DNA from: Nitrosomonas sp.
Lineage (GTDB): Bacteria > Pseudomonadota > Gammaproteobacteria > Burkholderiales > Nitrosomonadaceae
Assembly (NCBI GenBank): GCA_017994575.1
Contig: JAGOKN010000025.1
Coordinates: 1 to 34,500, forward strand
DNA: 34,500 nucleotides
Direction of reading: 5' to 3'
Shown here piece after piece: positions 1 to 8,894 of the stretch. A program made the translations under genes and the position numbers. The stretch's first letter is position 1. The number at the start of each line of letters is the position of its first letter. The notes beneath the pieces are model-generated. The model worked only from the letters and a program-made list of their open reading frames with translations, was not told where the DNA came from and did no database searches.

Positions 1-52
1 CCAACACTCCAAACAGTACCATCACTATCCTCAGCCATAGCTTGGCAACCAT
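1..52 (-). CDS. 5' end of a gene running off the left edge; hydrophobic N-terminus
   Basis: An ATG at 52 (minus strand) opens a frame that stays open to the window edge. Its 17 residues begin MVAKLWLRIVMVLFGVL, a basic start followed by a hydrophobic stretch, as in a signal peptide or first membrane helix. A strong Shine-Dalgarno sequence (AAAGGAGAG) sits a few bases upstream of the ATG, which is the main support for a real start. The product cannot be identified from so few residues. It lies downstream of and co-directional with the His-rich protein gene, separated by about 270 bases. Confidence 0.55.
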   Translation of the reverse strand, partial: MVAKLWLRIVMVLFGVL

Positions 53-152
53 GTTTCTCTCCTTTGTTTTTCCAAAATTTTCGCTCTCTTTCTCTCTTTG
101 CTCTTCTTCTTATTCTCTCTAGCAAACTGTTCCTGCCACTTACGGCTCATAA

Positions 153-314
153 CGTACGGCCAGACTACTTAGCGGAATCTTTACTGTCAAGACAATTGAG
201 CAGCTTCTCTACAGCAAAGAATATAAGCATCCCACCGCAACCAGCGGGGTATTAACTGCGCTCTTCAATCTGCTGGTTTCCGACCAGCTTTCGCCCCAAG
301 GGATGGGGAGTTGA
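153..314 (+). pseudogene. Possible C-terminal remnant of a decayed gene
   Basis: Plus-strand frame 153-314 is open and protein-like, ending KEYKHPTATSGVL and then VSDQLSPQGMGS before TGA at 312-314, but it has no ATG and no ribosome binding site. A second plus frame (64-255) overlaps it and begins with a hydrophobic stretch, so the two could be halves of one frameshifted gene. The source protein is not recognised. It lies antisense to the leader of the minus-strand gene at the left edge. The composition reads like coding sequence, but chance openness over about 50 codons cannot be excluded. Confidence 0.25.
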
Positions 315-325
315 ACCCGCAGAGA

Positions 326-1090
326 TTAAGATTTATCCGCTAACTGTTTCGATTTCCTGTGATATAGAAAATAAAATCCGCCGCCAACAGATACCAGCAG
401 CAATACGATAAACTCCATCAGACCAAAGCCACCACCATGACTGCCATGGCCGCCTTCACCACCGACACCAAAAGGAATACGGCCAGCAACAACAACATTA
501 CCCACATCATCCTTTCTTTCTAGCAAGATCTCATAATGCCCTTTTTCAAGTACTGCAGAAACCACTATGATTCCAGAAGCATGTTTCATATATGGGATGT
601 AATTAATACCATGCTCGGCAGCGCTGGGATCTGTGTGCCCGGGTCCTTCATGCTCCATAGTATGATCGGAATGCTCATCCATATCATGACCGCTGTGATC
701 TTCTTTATTGCCTGCTGCTTCTTTACTGGCTGCCGTACTTCCATGGTTATCGCTATGTCCACCGCCGTGACCGCTATGTCCAGCTTTTACCAAACGAACA
801 GCCAAGGGTATTTCACGAGAATCCCAATCGGGCAATTCTACAGTCAGTTGTACTCTACCAGGCGTTGGTATGTTCGAGCAAAATGAGTGCAATGGTGGCA
901 GATCGTTATCAGGTACTTCGTAACCACTGAATGATATTGGAAATTCAGCATTAGTTATCGTACACCCTCCTGCATCATGATGCCCTTCATGCGCGAGCAT
1001 TAACTGCGCATATACTGGCAGCGCCAAAAAAGATGCCAAAATAGCGCCGCTTAATTTTGCTACCCAACCACTTCTAGGAACTACCTTCAT
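326..1090 (-). CDS. His-rich exported protein with C-terminal membrane anchor, unknown function
   Basis: This 254-residue protein starts at ATG 1090, which follows a good ribosome binding site (TTGGAGAGAAC). Residues 1-28 form a signal peptide ending in VYAQ. The middle is extremely rich in His, Gly, Asp and Glu: many HSGH, GHSDNH, DEHSDH and HEGPGH motifs lie around residues 104-160, and a second cluster (GGHGSHGGG) lies near 213-222. A single hydrophobic segment near residues 225-245 is followed by a basic tail, so most of the protein should face the periplasm, held by a C-terminal helix. A role in binding Cu, Ni or Zn at the membrane is inferred from composition only; no known family was recognised. 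Two cysteines flank the first folded stretch and may form a disulfide. Confidence 0.85.
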   Translation of the reverse strand: MKVVPRSGWVAKLSGAILASFLALPVYAQLMLAHEGHHDAGGCTITNAEFPISFSGYEVPDNDLPPLHSFCSNIPTPGRVQLTVELPDWDSREIPLAVRLVKAGHSGHGGGHSDNHGSTAASKEAAGNKEDHSGHDMDEHSDHTMEHEGPGHTDPSAAEHGINYIPYMKHASGIIVVSAVLEKGHYEILLERKDDVGNVVVAGRIPFGVGGEGGHGSHGGGFGLMEFIVLLLVSVGGGFYFLYHRKSKQLADKS

Positions 1091-1324
1091 GTTCTCTCCA
1101 ATCTGTTGTTATCTGTAAGCTAATTTATTCATAAATGTATTCTCAAAAATCCCGTCCGAACAACTTAGCACGGGATTGTATAACAAAAAATTCAGAATTT
1201 TAATCGAAATGAAAATTTTTAACTATCGTGCTTGGAATCTCTGCAAATTCCTTTCGCTGTTTTATTTCAGGCTGAATAGCTATCCTAACAGCAACTAGCT
1301 AATAAAGATTCACATCACTTCTTA

Positions 1325-2563
1325 TCAGGATAATCGTTCATCCAATAATTCTATCCAGTGTTTGACTGGCAATGCAGCACCACTTTTTAAATGCATCAAA
1401 CATCCAATATTGGCAGTAGCAATATGATCGGGATTACTTGACTCCAATGCTGCTAATTTATTTTTCAGCAATTGCTGCGAAAGTTCTGGTTGCAAAATCG
1501 AATAGGTACCGGCCGAGCCACAGCACAGATGAGCATTGGCTACATAAGATAATTCAAAACCAGCTGCCTGCAGAATCTCTTCAACAACGCCGCGTATTTG
1601 CATGCCATGCTGTAGTGTGCACGGAGAGTGAAACGACAACTTTGTTTTGAGAACAGGGGGTTTCTGGCTAAACAGGCGCTGCAAATTTCCCAGCTCCGCA
1701 TGCAGAATTTCGCTGATATCTTTGGCTAATGTTGAAATAGTAGCTGCTTTCTCTGCATAAACTGAATCATGTCGCAACAAATGTCCATATTCTTTGACAG
1801 TCACTCCACAGCCACTGGCGGTCACTATAATCGCTTCCACTTCTTTTTTTTCTACTGATGGCCACCACGCATCAATATTGCGGCGCATATAATTTAACCC
1901 ATCCTGCTGATCATTCAGGTGATAAGCAACAGCACCACAGCAACCGGCATTCGCTGCTTTAACTAGCGATATGCCAAGCTTATCCAGCACACTGGCGCTA
2001 GCGATATTAATATTAGGCGCCAACGCAGGCTGCACACAGCCATCAAGCACAAACATCTTGCGGGCATGGCGTGCCGCAGGCCAAACTTTAGTAAGTTTAG
2101 CTCTTTCTGGAATTGATTTTTTTAAGATAGCTGGCAAGAAAGGCCGCACCGACTGACCTACTTTAAGCAATCCTCCAAATATAGAAGTATTCGGTAGGAT
2201 TTTGCGTAATGTATAGCGTACTACAACCGATCGCAGATCACGCTTTACCTGCTTTTCTATGATGTCACGACTGATGTCTACCAATTCTCCATAACGCACC
2301 CCTGACGGGCAAGTTGTTTCACAAGCCCGGCAAGTCAAGCAACGATCCAGATGCAATTGTGTTTTTTGGGTGATTGGCTGGCCTTCCAACATCTGTTTCA
2401 TTAAATAAATACGCCCACGCGGACTATCCAGTTCATTACCCAGGATCTGATAAGTCGGACAAGTCGCTAAACAAAAACCACAATGCACACAACTGCGCAG
2501 AATGGCATCGGCTTCTTGACCTTCAGGTAAATTTTTAATGAAATCAGCAAGTTTGGTTTGCAT
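1325..2563 (-). CDS. glcF: Glycolate oxidase iron-sulfur subunit GlcF
   Basis: This 412-residue protein is the electron-transfer subunit of glycolate oxidase (glycolate to glyoxylate, electrons to the quinone pool). Two ferredoxin-type 4Fe-4S motifs are visible near the N-terminus: CVHCGFCLATCP (about residues 25-36) and CLTCRACETTCP (about 75-86). Two CCG-type domains follow, marked by GCCGAVAYH and LCCGSAGTYS, typical of GlcF and heterodisulfide reductase-like subunits. The length fits GlcF (about 405-410 residues). The ATG directly abuts the TAA of glcE (TAAATG), so translation is probably coupled. It is the last gene of the four-gene glycolate operon. Confidence 0.95.
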   Translation of the reverse strand: MQTKLADFIKNLPEGQEADAILRSCVHCGFCLATCPTYQILGNELDSPRGRIYLMKQMLEGQPITQKTQLHLDRCLTCRACETTCPSGVRYGELVDISRDIIEKQVKRDLRSVVVRYTLRKILPNTSIFGGLLKVGQSVRPFLPAILKKSIPERAKLTKVWPAARHARKMFVLDGCVQPALAPNINIASASVLDKLGISLVKAANAGCCGAVAYHLNDQQDGLNYMRRNIDAWWPSVEKKEVEAIIVTASGCGVTVKEYGHLLRHDSVYAEKAATISTLAKDISEILHAELGNLQRLFSQKPPVLKTKLSFHSPCTLQHGMQIRGVVEEILQAAGFELSYVANAHLCCGSAGTYSILQPELSQQLLKNKLAALESSNPDHIATANIGCLMHLKSGAALPVKHWIELLDERLS

Positions 2564-3637
2564 TTAAATCTCAGGATAGAGTCGACCAGAATTGAAGATT
2601 CCGGATGGATCGAACTTTGCTTTCAAAGCACGATGGATGTTCATAATGCCTTCATCAAGCGGATGGAATGCATGAGCATGCGTTGCACGACTACGGAACA
2701 AGGTTGCATGCCCTCCCGCATCTTTTACCGCCCGTCGAACAGTATCTGCCTGCACATTTTCATCACAAACCAACCAGCGCAAGCCACCATTCCATTCAAT
2801 TAACTGCCTTCCTGGTAAGGACAAAGGGGGGGTCGTGGATTGAATGGATAAGCGCCAAAGAGAATGATCGGATTGAAGAAATTCATGCGACTGCTCTCGT
2901 ATCGAACGCCAAAAAGCTGTACTGTCAGCCAATTCATCACCACCCAATTTGGCTTGGGCTGCACGTACCGCCGACTCAGCGCCGGAAAGTCGAAAAAAAA
3001 GCTGATTGTCAATATAACAAGTCGCAGAGATCGGCAATGGCTTACCAGCCCATCGATTCATTATCTCAATAGCACTTGCCTCAGTCAATTGCATGCACAT
3101 GGTTATCTCAACCGATGGTTTTGGTAAAACTTTAAGCGACACCTCAAGCAACAACCCCAGCGTTCCCATGGCGCCCACCATCAGTCGCGAAACATCATAA
3201 CCAGCCACATTCTTCATCACTTGCCCGCCGAAACGGCAATCTTCACCCATTCCGTTCAGCATCCGCACACCCAACACAAAATCACGCACTGCACCGGCAG
3301 TGGCGCGGCGCGGTCCAGACAAACCCGTTGCAATACAGCCACCCAACGTGGCGTCTGCGCCAAAATGCGGCGGTTCAAATGCAAGCATCTGCCCTTGCAA
3401 ATCAAGTGTAGCCTCCAATTCAGACAACTTTGTTCCGGCACGAGCTGTAATAATCAGTTCCGTTGGTTCATATTCAATAATGCCTCGGTAAACTGTCGCA
3501 TCCAGACTTGCATCACTTTGCCGATTGAGTGAATTTCCATAAAAATATTTAGTGCCGCCACCACATATTTGCAACGGGATTTCATGTGCGACTGCTGCAC
3601 GAATAGTTGCTTTATATTGCTCAATAACAGCTTGCAT
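2564..3637 (-). CDS. glcE: Glycolate oxidase FAD-binding subunit GlcE
   Basis: This 357-residue protein is the second flavin-type subunit of glycolate oxidase. An FAD_binding_4 (PCMH) fold is recognisable from LQICGGGTKYFYG near the N-terminus and from FGADATLGGCIATGLSGPRR around residues 95-115, the latter being the characteristic GlcE stretch. The C-terminal NSGRLYPEI matches the usual GlcD/GlcE ending (NPGR-like). It starts 5 bases after glcD and its stop abuts glcF. The order D-E-F and the size are canonical. GlcE is required for activity in E. coli, where GlcD, GlcE and GlcF are all needed. Confidence 0.95.
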   Translation of the reverse strand: MQAVIEQYKATIRAAVAHEIPLQICGGGTKYFYGNSLNRQSDASLDATVYRGIIEYEPTELIITARAGTKLSELEATLDLQGQMLAFEPPHFGADATLGGCIATGLSGPRRATAGAVRDFVLGVRMLNGMGEDCRFGGQVMKNVAGYDVSRLMVGAMGTLGLLLEVSLKVLPKPSVEITMCMQLTEASAIEIMNRWAGKPLPISATCYIDNQLFFRLSGAESAVRAAQAKLGGDELADSTAFWRSIREQSHEFLQSDHSLWRLSIQSTTPPLSLPGRQLIEWNGGLRWLVCDENVQADTVRRAVKDAGGHATLFRSRATHAHAFHPLDEGIMNIHRALKAKFDPSGIFNSGRLYPEI

Positions 3638-3642
3638 GGATT

Positions 3643-5097
3643 CTAAAATCTTGGCAATTCGGGAAATTTCTCTTCACCCTGGTGCACATGCATGGCACCT
3701 AGTTCTGCACAGCGATGCAAAGTAGGCACTGCCTTGCCCGGATTCAGCAATCCCACAGGATCAAACGCAGCTTTCACCGCATGAAACATTTCCAATTCAT
3801 TTGTTTTAAATTGTGCACACATCTGATTGATTTTTTCCATCCCTACACCATGTTCCCCAGTGATCGTACCACCAGCCCGTATGCACATTTCCAGTATTTT
3901 TCCACCAAATTCTTCCGTTCTTTCCAGCTCACCCGGTTGATTAGCGTCATATAAAATCAATGGATGCAAGTTGCCATCTCCGGCATGAAATACATTCATG
4001 CAACGCAACCCATAGGCTTGCGAGAGTTCTTCAATACCCCGTAACACATCTGCCAGATGCTTGCGCGGAATAGTACCGTCCATACAATAGTAGTCTGGAG
4101 ACACTCTGCCTGCGGCTGGGAATGCCGCTTTACGCCCGGCCCAGAACCTGAGCCGTTCAGTCTCATTTTGTGAAGTATTGATTTTGGTCGCGCCACTTCG
4201 CAGCATGATGGCATGAATGCGCTGGATCTCATCCAACACTTCTTCAGCACTGCCATCTGATTCACACAATAAAATAGCTTCCGCATCCAAGTCATAGCCG
4301 GCATGTAAAAATTCTTCTACCGCATGAATAGTTATTTTATCCATCATCTCCATACCTGCCGGAATAATGCCCGCGCCAATAACATTTGCCACTGCAGCAC
4401 CTGCTTTGTGCACACTATCAAACGCGGCCATCACCAATTGCGCTTTTTCTGGCTTAGGAATCAGCTTCACCGTAATTTCCGTGACAATGCCCAACATGCC
4501 CTCACTACCTGTCATCAGTGCTAACAAGTCATATCCTGCACTGTCCAAACTTTCGCCGCCAACTTCCAAACATTCACCTTCAATGGTCAAAACTCGCAAT
4601 TTGAGGATGTTATGCACCGTAAGACCATATTTCAGACAATGTACGCCGCCTGAATTCTCCGCCACATTGCCGCCGATCGAGCAGGCAATCTGTGATGAAG
4701 GGTCAGGCGCGTAATACAATCCAAGTGACGCAACTGCTTCACTGATCGCCAGATTCCTGACGCCCGGCTGAACACGCACAGTCCGCGCCAATGGATCTAC
4801 CGCGATGATTTGGTTCAATTTAGCGAGAGACAGCAAAACCCCTTTGGCATGAGGCAACGCACCTCCCGACAAACCCGTACCTGCTCCGCGAGCCACAACG
4901 GGGGTTTGAGTCGCATAACAAAGCTTTAAAATTTTGACAATCTGTTCTTCGGTTCTCGGCAAAACGACCACCAGCGGCAATTGCCGATAAGCCGACAAAC
5001 CATCACATTCATAAGGTTTCAAATCTTCGGTTTCATACAAAACCGCTTCGGTAGGCAAAAAAGACCGCAAGTTATCGATAAATTGCTGAAGAAGCAT
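3643..5097 (-). CDS. glcD: Glycolate oxidase catalytic FAD subunit GlcD
   Basis: This 484-residue flavoprotein oxidises glycolate (and often D-lactate) to glyoxylate. The FAD-binding region contains VVARGAGTGLSGGALP (about residues 68-83) and SIGGNVAENSGGVHCLKYG (about 142-160), both diagnostic of the GlcD/FAD_oxidase_C family. The C-terminal domain carries NVFHAGDGNLHPLILYD and TGEHGVGMEK, which hold the metal and substrate-binding histidines. The size is close to E. coli GlcD (499). It begins 3 bases after the stop of the preceding reductase gene and ends 5 bases before glcE, so it is inside one operon. In an autotroph it would recover 2-phosphoglycolate carbon formed by Rubisco oxygenation. 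Confidence 0.96.
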   Translation of the reverse strand: MLLQQFIDNLRSFLPTEAVLYETEDLKPYECDGLSAYRQLPLVVVLPRTEEQIVKILKLCYATQTPVVARGAGTGLSGGALPHAKGVLLSLAKLNQIIAVDPLARTVRVQPGVRNLAISEAVASLGLYYAPDPSSQIACSIGGNVAENSGGVHCLKYGLTVHNILKLRVLTIEGECLEVGGESLDSAGYDLLALMTGSEGMLGIVTEITVKLIPKPEKAQLVMAAFDSVHKAGAAVANVIGAGIIPAGMEMMDKITIHAVEEFLHAGYDLDAEAILLCESDGSAEEVLDEIQRIHAIMLRSGATKINTSQNETERLRFWAGRKAAFPAAGRVSPDYYCMDGTIPRKHLADVLRGIEELSQAYGLRCMNVFHAGDGNLHPLILYDANQPGELERTEEFGGKILEMCIRAGGTITGEHGVGMEKINQMCAQFKTNELEMFHAVKAAFDPVGLLNPGKAVPTLHRCAELGAMHVHQGEEKFPELPRF

Positions 5098-5100
5098 AAA

Positions 5101-6006
5101 TTATTCCGGATATTCCTGAATTTCGTGATTGGCTAATTTTTCCAAAATTTTTACGATAGCCGAATTATCCCATTTCGCGCCGCCATGCGCGAGACAGGCA
5201 GAAAATAGTTCACGCACGGTCGCGGTATTGGGCAAACTCACTCCCAAAGCGGAAGCGCTCTCCAGCGCAATATCCAAATCTTTTTGATGTAACTCAATAC
5301 GAAAGCCCGGCTCAAAACGCCGCTGAATCATGCGCTCACCATGCACTTCCAGCACTCGCGAAGCTGCAAATCCCCCCAGCAAAGCTTGCCGCACCTTTTC
5401 CGGATCGGCGCCAGCCTTGGATGCGAACAACAATGCCTCAGCCACGGCTTCAATGGTTGATGACACAATAATTTGATTGGCGACTTTACAAATCTGACCA
5501 GCACCATTCTCACCCACATGCGTAACCGTCTTACCCATCAATCCGAGAATCGGTTTAATCCTATCAAATACCGCTGTACTGGCACCCACCATTATCGTTA
5601 GCGTGGCATTTTGCGCCCCCACGTCTCCTCCAGAAACTGGCGCATCCACATAATCACAACCTAATTGGACAATCCGTTCTGCAAACTGGCGTGTTTTCAG
5701 CGGAGATATCGAGCTCATATCAATGATGATTTTTGCTGAACTCGCTTGGGATTGCAGGCCTTCAACGATACCATGCTCAGCAAATAATACTTTTTCCACG
5801 TCCGGCGTATCCGGCAACATGGTGATAATCACATCCGCGTGCTGTGCCACTAACTTGGGGGAAGAAAAATCCTCACCACCCAACGCAAGCAAATCCTTAG
5901 GTACTCCACTACGCGAATGCAAAAACAGGCGATGCCCGCCCTTGATCAAATGCCCTGCCATAGGCTTGCCCATAATGCCCAGGCCGATGAAACCGATATT
6001 CGCCAT
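5101..6006 (-). CDS. glxR: 2-hydroxy-3-oxopropionate (tartronate semialdehyde) reductase
   Basis: This 301-residue protein belongs to the 3-hydroxyisobutyrate dehydrogenase family. The N-terminal NAD(P)-binding motif is GFIGLGIMGKPMAGHL (residues 5-20). The substrate signature DAPVSGGDVGAQNATL and the catalytic-lysine segment GAGQICKVANQIIV follow, and the C-terminal helical domain is intact. Tartronate semialdehyde reductase (GarR/GlxR) is the best call because it is the first gene of an operon with glcDEF, where it would reduce the product of glyoxylate carboligase to glycerate. The carboligase itself (gcl) is not in the window. The ATG at 6006 has no obvious Shine-Dalgarno sequence. A spacer of 109 bases separates it from norD upstream. 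Confidence 0.88.
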   Translation of the reverse strand: MANIGFIGLGIMGKPMAGHLIKGGHRLFLHSRSGVPKDLLALGGEDFSSPKLVAQHADVIITMLPDTPDVEKVLFAEHGIVEGLQSQASSAKIIIDMSSISPLKTRQFAERIVQLGCDYVDAPVSGGDVGAQNATLTIMVGASTAVFDRIKPILGLMGKTVTHVGENGAGQICKVANQIIVSSTIEAVAEALLFASKAGADPEKVRQALLGGFAASRVLEVHGERMIQRRFEPGFRIELHQKDLDIALESASALGVSLPNTATVRELFSACLAHGGAKWDNSAIVKILEKLANHEIQEYPE

Positions 6007-6115
6007 AAATAATGTAAACCGGATTAAGAAACGATGGAATGAAAGGAGCTAATTACACCACATTTGTTGATTTTTTAAAAACCAACCAGCCGAATGACTC
6101 AATCTTCTTAGCTGT

Positions 6116-8050
6116 TCATCCAACCAATTGCTGGCAGATGATTGGAAGAATGTGGGGCAAGCGATCAGGCCGCCCTACAATGGCATAGCCTCCTCTGCCG
6201 AATAGATAGGGAAAATAATCTTGCGCTTTGCGGTCTATGGTGATTCCAAATACCGAAAGACCTGCTTTACGAGCTTCCAGAATGGCCTGCCGAGTGTCTT
6301 CAATCCCGTAACGACCTTCATAATAATCCAGATCATTGGGTTTACCATCACTCAACAATAGCAATAGACGATGACGTTCAGGACGTTTGCTCAGCAACTG
6401 ACAGGTATGGCGCAAAGCGGCTCCCATGCGCGTGTAGTAACCAGGCCGCAGAGCGGCAATACGTCGCAAGACTTGGCTGTTGAAAGTTTCATTAAAATGT
6501 TTGATAGCTGTGACACGGACATGATGCTTTTTACGCGAAGTAAAAGTATAAATCGAGAAAGTATCTCTGCAAGTGGCAAGGCCAGAAGCCAGTGTAATCA
6601 GGGCTTCTTTTTCAATATCAAGAATCCGTCGATTGCTCACCCAGCTATCGGTAGACAGTGACACATCCACCAGGATAGCAACAGTCAGATCTCGCGCCTG
6701 CTGATGGGATTTCATATAAATATGGTCCGAGCTGTTTCCATTCGCCAAAAAATCACATTGCGCCCGCACCAATGCGTCGATATCCAATTCAACACCATCC
6801 AATTGTCCGCGCAAAACCTCGCGCTTTGGACGTAGCGCTTCAAACTGACGCTGAACTTTACGAAATAAACGCCTGGCTTGAAGATCGGGGATCCATAAAT
6901 CGCCTCCTTCTTCGGCTTCCTGAAATATAACCCGGCACTGCTGCGCATGATAATCTTTGCGCCGATAATCCCATTCAGGATACGTCAGTTCCGCGATTAG
7001 AGCAGCGGGATTAACATCATCGGGTGCGAAATCCAGATCAAACTTGAGCTTAGTCGCCGCCTGGCGCTGATGTGGACTCAGCGCAATTTCTTCGCTCGCT
7101 TCAGCGACTTCCCTGGCGGCATCCTCATCATCGTCCTGCACAGCTCGATTGACGTTGATCATCTCGGACCAGCTGATGAGTTTCTCGAAACGATTCAGTA
7201 ACATCGGATCATCGCGCTCGCTTTGCTCAAATCTTTCCCTGCGCCCTTTTTTCTTGCATTGATCCTCGTTTTCCATGCTGCTGGCGCCACTCTCCTGGTC
7301 TGCAGAATCCGCCATCACGGTCGTTGAAGCTTTAACGAAATCGACTTTTCCCCATAAAGGAACCGGCAGGAAGGTATGATAATTCGCCGCGGCTTGCCAA
7401 GCTTGGAAATTTGGCTCAGATTGCATAATGGCTTGCAAAAATGCTTCACTGCCAACATGCGAGGATGGCTTGCCTAATAACATCTGGATAACCGCCTCGA
7501 TAGCTTGCTCCTGTTCGGACAACAATCGCTGAGGTCGCTGCTCACAGAGCGCCTGGCAGAGTGACCGGTAATCCTTGGCCAAGCCGGGAAAACGATCGCA
7601 CACTTTTAAGCTAACCCGATAGGCGTTATGTAGAAAAGCGAGATCCACTTGCAAAGGATCGTACAAAGTATCGCAACATGAATCTTCCGCCATAGCAAAA
7701 TAAGCAGCCAGCCAAAAATACAGGCGCCGATTCAAGGTGATCGATGGAAAGTAAGCAATGGTGGCTGGTAGTAACATCCTCTCGATATTACATTCTATGC
7801 TTGGCATGGATTCCTGTTCCATGCCAAGACGCTGCCTTAGGCTCAAACGATGCCCTGAAGATTGCGGTATCACTGCAGTCAATGCAATGCCGGGCGCTCC
7901 TCCCAGGCCACGAAAAAAAACACTCAGTGATGAGCGAACAGAATCCAGCGTTACTGCAGCATCAGGATAATAAGAGTAGCTCTCTGCCTTACCGACGAGG
8001 CGGTGCCAGTAGCGGCCAATCTGCTCTTCCAACTCGAGAAATTCCCACAT
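6116..8050 (-). CDS. norD: NorD, VWA-domain accessory protein of nitric oxide reductase
   Basis: This 644-residue protein ends in a von Willebrand factor A domain. The MIDAS motif is visible in AILVDVSLSTDSW (about residue 455 onwards), with LLLLLSDGKPND further on. The long N-terminal part is helical and carries an acidic and charged linker in the middle. NorD works with the MoxR-type ATPase NorQ to mature NorCB, most likely inserting the non-haem iron of NorB. It begins 4 bases after norQ, as the last gene of norCBQD. The length matches NorD proteins (about 600-650). Confidence 0.93.
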   Translation of the reverse strand: MWEFLELEEQIGRYWHRLVGKAESYSYYPDAAVTLDSVRSSLSVFFRGLGGAPGIALTAVIPQSSGHRLSLRQRLGMEQESMPSIECNIERMLLPATIAYFPSITLNRRLYFWLAAYFAMAEDSCCDTLYDPLQVDLAFLHNAYRVSLKVCDRFPGLAKDYRSLCQALCEQRPQRLLSEQEQAIEAVIQMLLGKPSSHVGSEAFLQAIMQSEPNFQAWQAAANYHTFLPVPLWGKVDFVKASTTVMADSADQESGASSMENEDQCKKKGRRERFEQSERDDPMLLNRFEKLISWSEMINVNRAVQDDDEDAAREVAEASEEIALSPHQRQAATKLKFDLDFAPDDVNPAALIAELTYPEWDYRRKDYHAQQCRVIFQEAEEGGDLWIPDLQARRLFRKVQRQFEALRPKREVLRGQLDGVELDIDALVRAQCDFLANGNSSDHIYMKSHQQARDLTVAILVDVSLSTDSWVSNRRILDIEKEALITLASGLATCRDTFSIYTFTSRKKHHVRVTAIKHFNETFNSQVLRRIAALRPGYYTRMGAALRHTCQLLSKRPERHRLLLLLSDGKPNDLDYYEGRYGIEDTRQAILEARKAGLSVFGITIDRKAQDYFPYLFGRGGYAIVGRPDRLPHILPIICQQLVG

Positions 8051-8054
8051 GCCG

Positions 8055-8879
8055 TTATCCGTAAGTCGCGCGTATCAGTTCCAGCAAACCTTCCTTAATG
8101 TCAGCATCATCACACAATGGCTCAACCAGGGCTGTTTCAGCTGCCTGATAGGGATCCAGTCCAGTTTTCATGAGGATGGCGCAATAAACTAATAAACGAG
8201 TAGACACGACCTCTTCCAGATCAACTTCCTTCAGTTCCCGCAACCTTTTCGCAAGATTCACCAATGGCCTGCACTGTTCTGCAGTCAAACCACTTTCGTT
8301 GGACACAATCTCAACTTCCGCTTCGAGTGGAGGAAAATCAAAACTGATGGAAACAAAACGCTGACGTGTACTTGGTTTCAATGACTTGAGGATATTCTGA
8401 TAACCTGGGTTATAAGATACCACCAGCATAAATCCATCCGGCGCTTGCAGAATCTCACCAGTGCGCTCCAACGGCAAAATACGGCGATCATCGGTCAATG
8501 GATGAAGCACCACTGTGACGTCTTTACGAGCTTCCACGATTTCATCCAAGTAACAGATCCCACCTTCGCGCACAGCACGAGTCAGCGGACCATCCACCCA
8601 TACCGTCTCCCCTCCCTTCAACAAATAACGTCCGGTCAGATCGGCAGCCGTCAGGTCATCATGGCAGGAAACAGTCTGCAGAGAGCGGCCCAAGCGAGCC
8701 GCCATGTGCGTTATAAACCGAGTTTTACCACACCCCGTTGGCCCCTTAATCAGCAAAGGCAATTGCTGGTGATAAGCAGCTTCAAAGATTGCGCATTCAT
8801 TTCCGATCGGTTTATAGAATGGAATTTCTTCCAGCATCACGGTTGTTTGAGGTCTGTCTTGATGCTGGAAATGATTCAT
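8055..8879 (-). CDS. norQ: NorQ, MoxR-type AAA+ ATPase for nitric oxide reductase activation
   Basis: This 274-residue AAA+ protein has a Walker A motif GPTGCGKT at residues 46-53 and a Walker B stretch ICYLDEIVEARKD around 108-120, followed by sensor regions (VVSYNPGYQN) typical of the NorQ/CbbQ branch of MoxR ATPases. Assignment to NorQ rather than CbbQ rests on its position between norB and norD. It starts 15 bases after norB and ends 4 bases before norD. The pair acts as a chaperone that remodels NorB for metal insertion. Confidence 0.93.
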   Translation of the reverse strand: MNHFQHQDRPQTTVMLEEIPFYKPIGNECAIFEAAYHQQLPLLIKGPTGCGKTRFITHMAARLGRSLQTVSCHDDLTAADLTGRYLLKGGETVWVDGPLTRAVREGGICYLDEIVEARKDVTVVLHPLTDDRRILPLERTGEILQAPDGFMLVVSYNPGYQNILKSLKPSTRQRFVSISFDFPPLEAEVEIVSNESGLTAEQCRPLVNLAKRLRELKEVDLEEVVSTRLLVYCAILMKTGLDPYQAAETALVEPLCDDADIKEGLLELIRATYG

Positions 8880-8894
8880 GATTCAGGCTGGCTA

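Noticed and set aside
272-330. Possible tRNA or riboswitch in the leader of the left-edge gene, suggested by GGTTCAACTCCC and the hairpin GCTGGT/ACCAGC
   Set aside because: The T-arm stem does not pair over five bases, and no acceptor stem or anticodon arm can be formed. Cobalamin-type boxes are also absent.
536-886. 116-codon plus-strand frame opposite the His-rich protein gene
   Set aside because: It is antisense to a gene with a ribosome binding site, a signal peptide and a coherent protein; the cysteine- and methionine-rich sequence is the mirror of His codons.
8055-8879. CbbQ (Rubisco activase-type ATPase)
   Set aside because: Sequence alone fits both NorQ and CbbQ, but it lies between norB and norD and no Rubisco genes are nearby.
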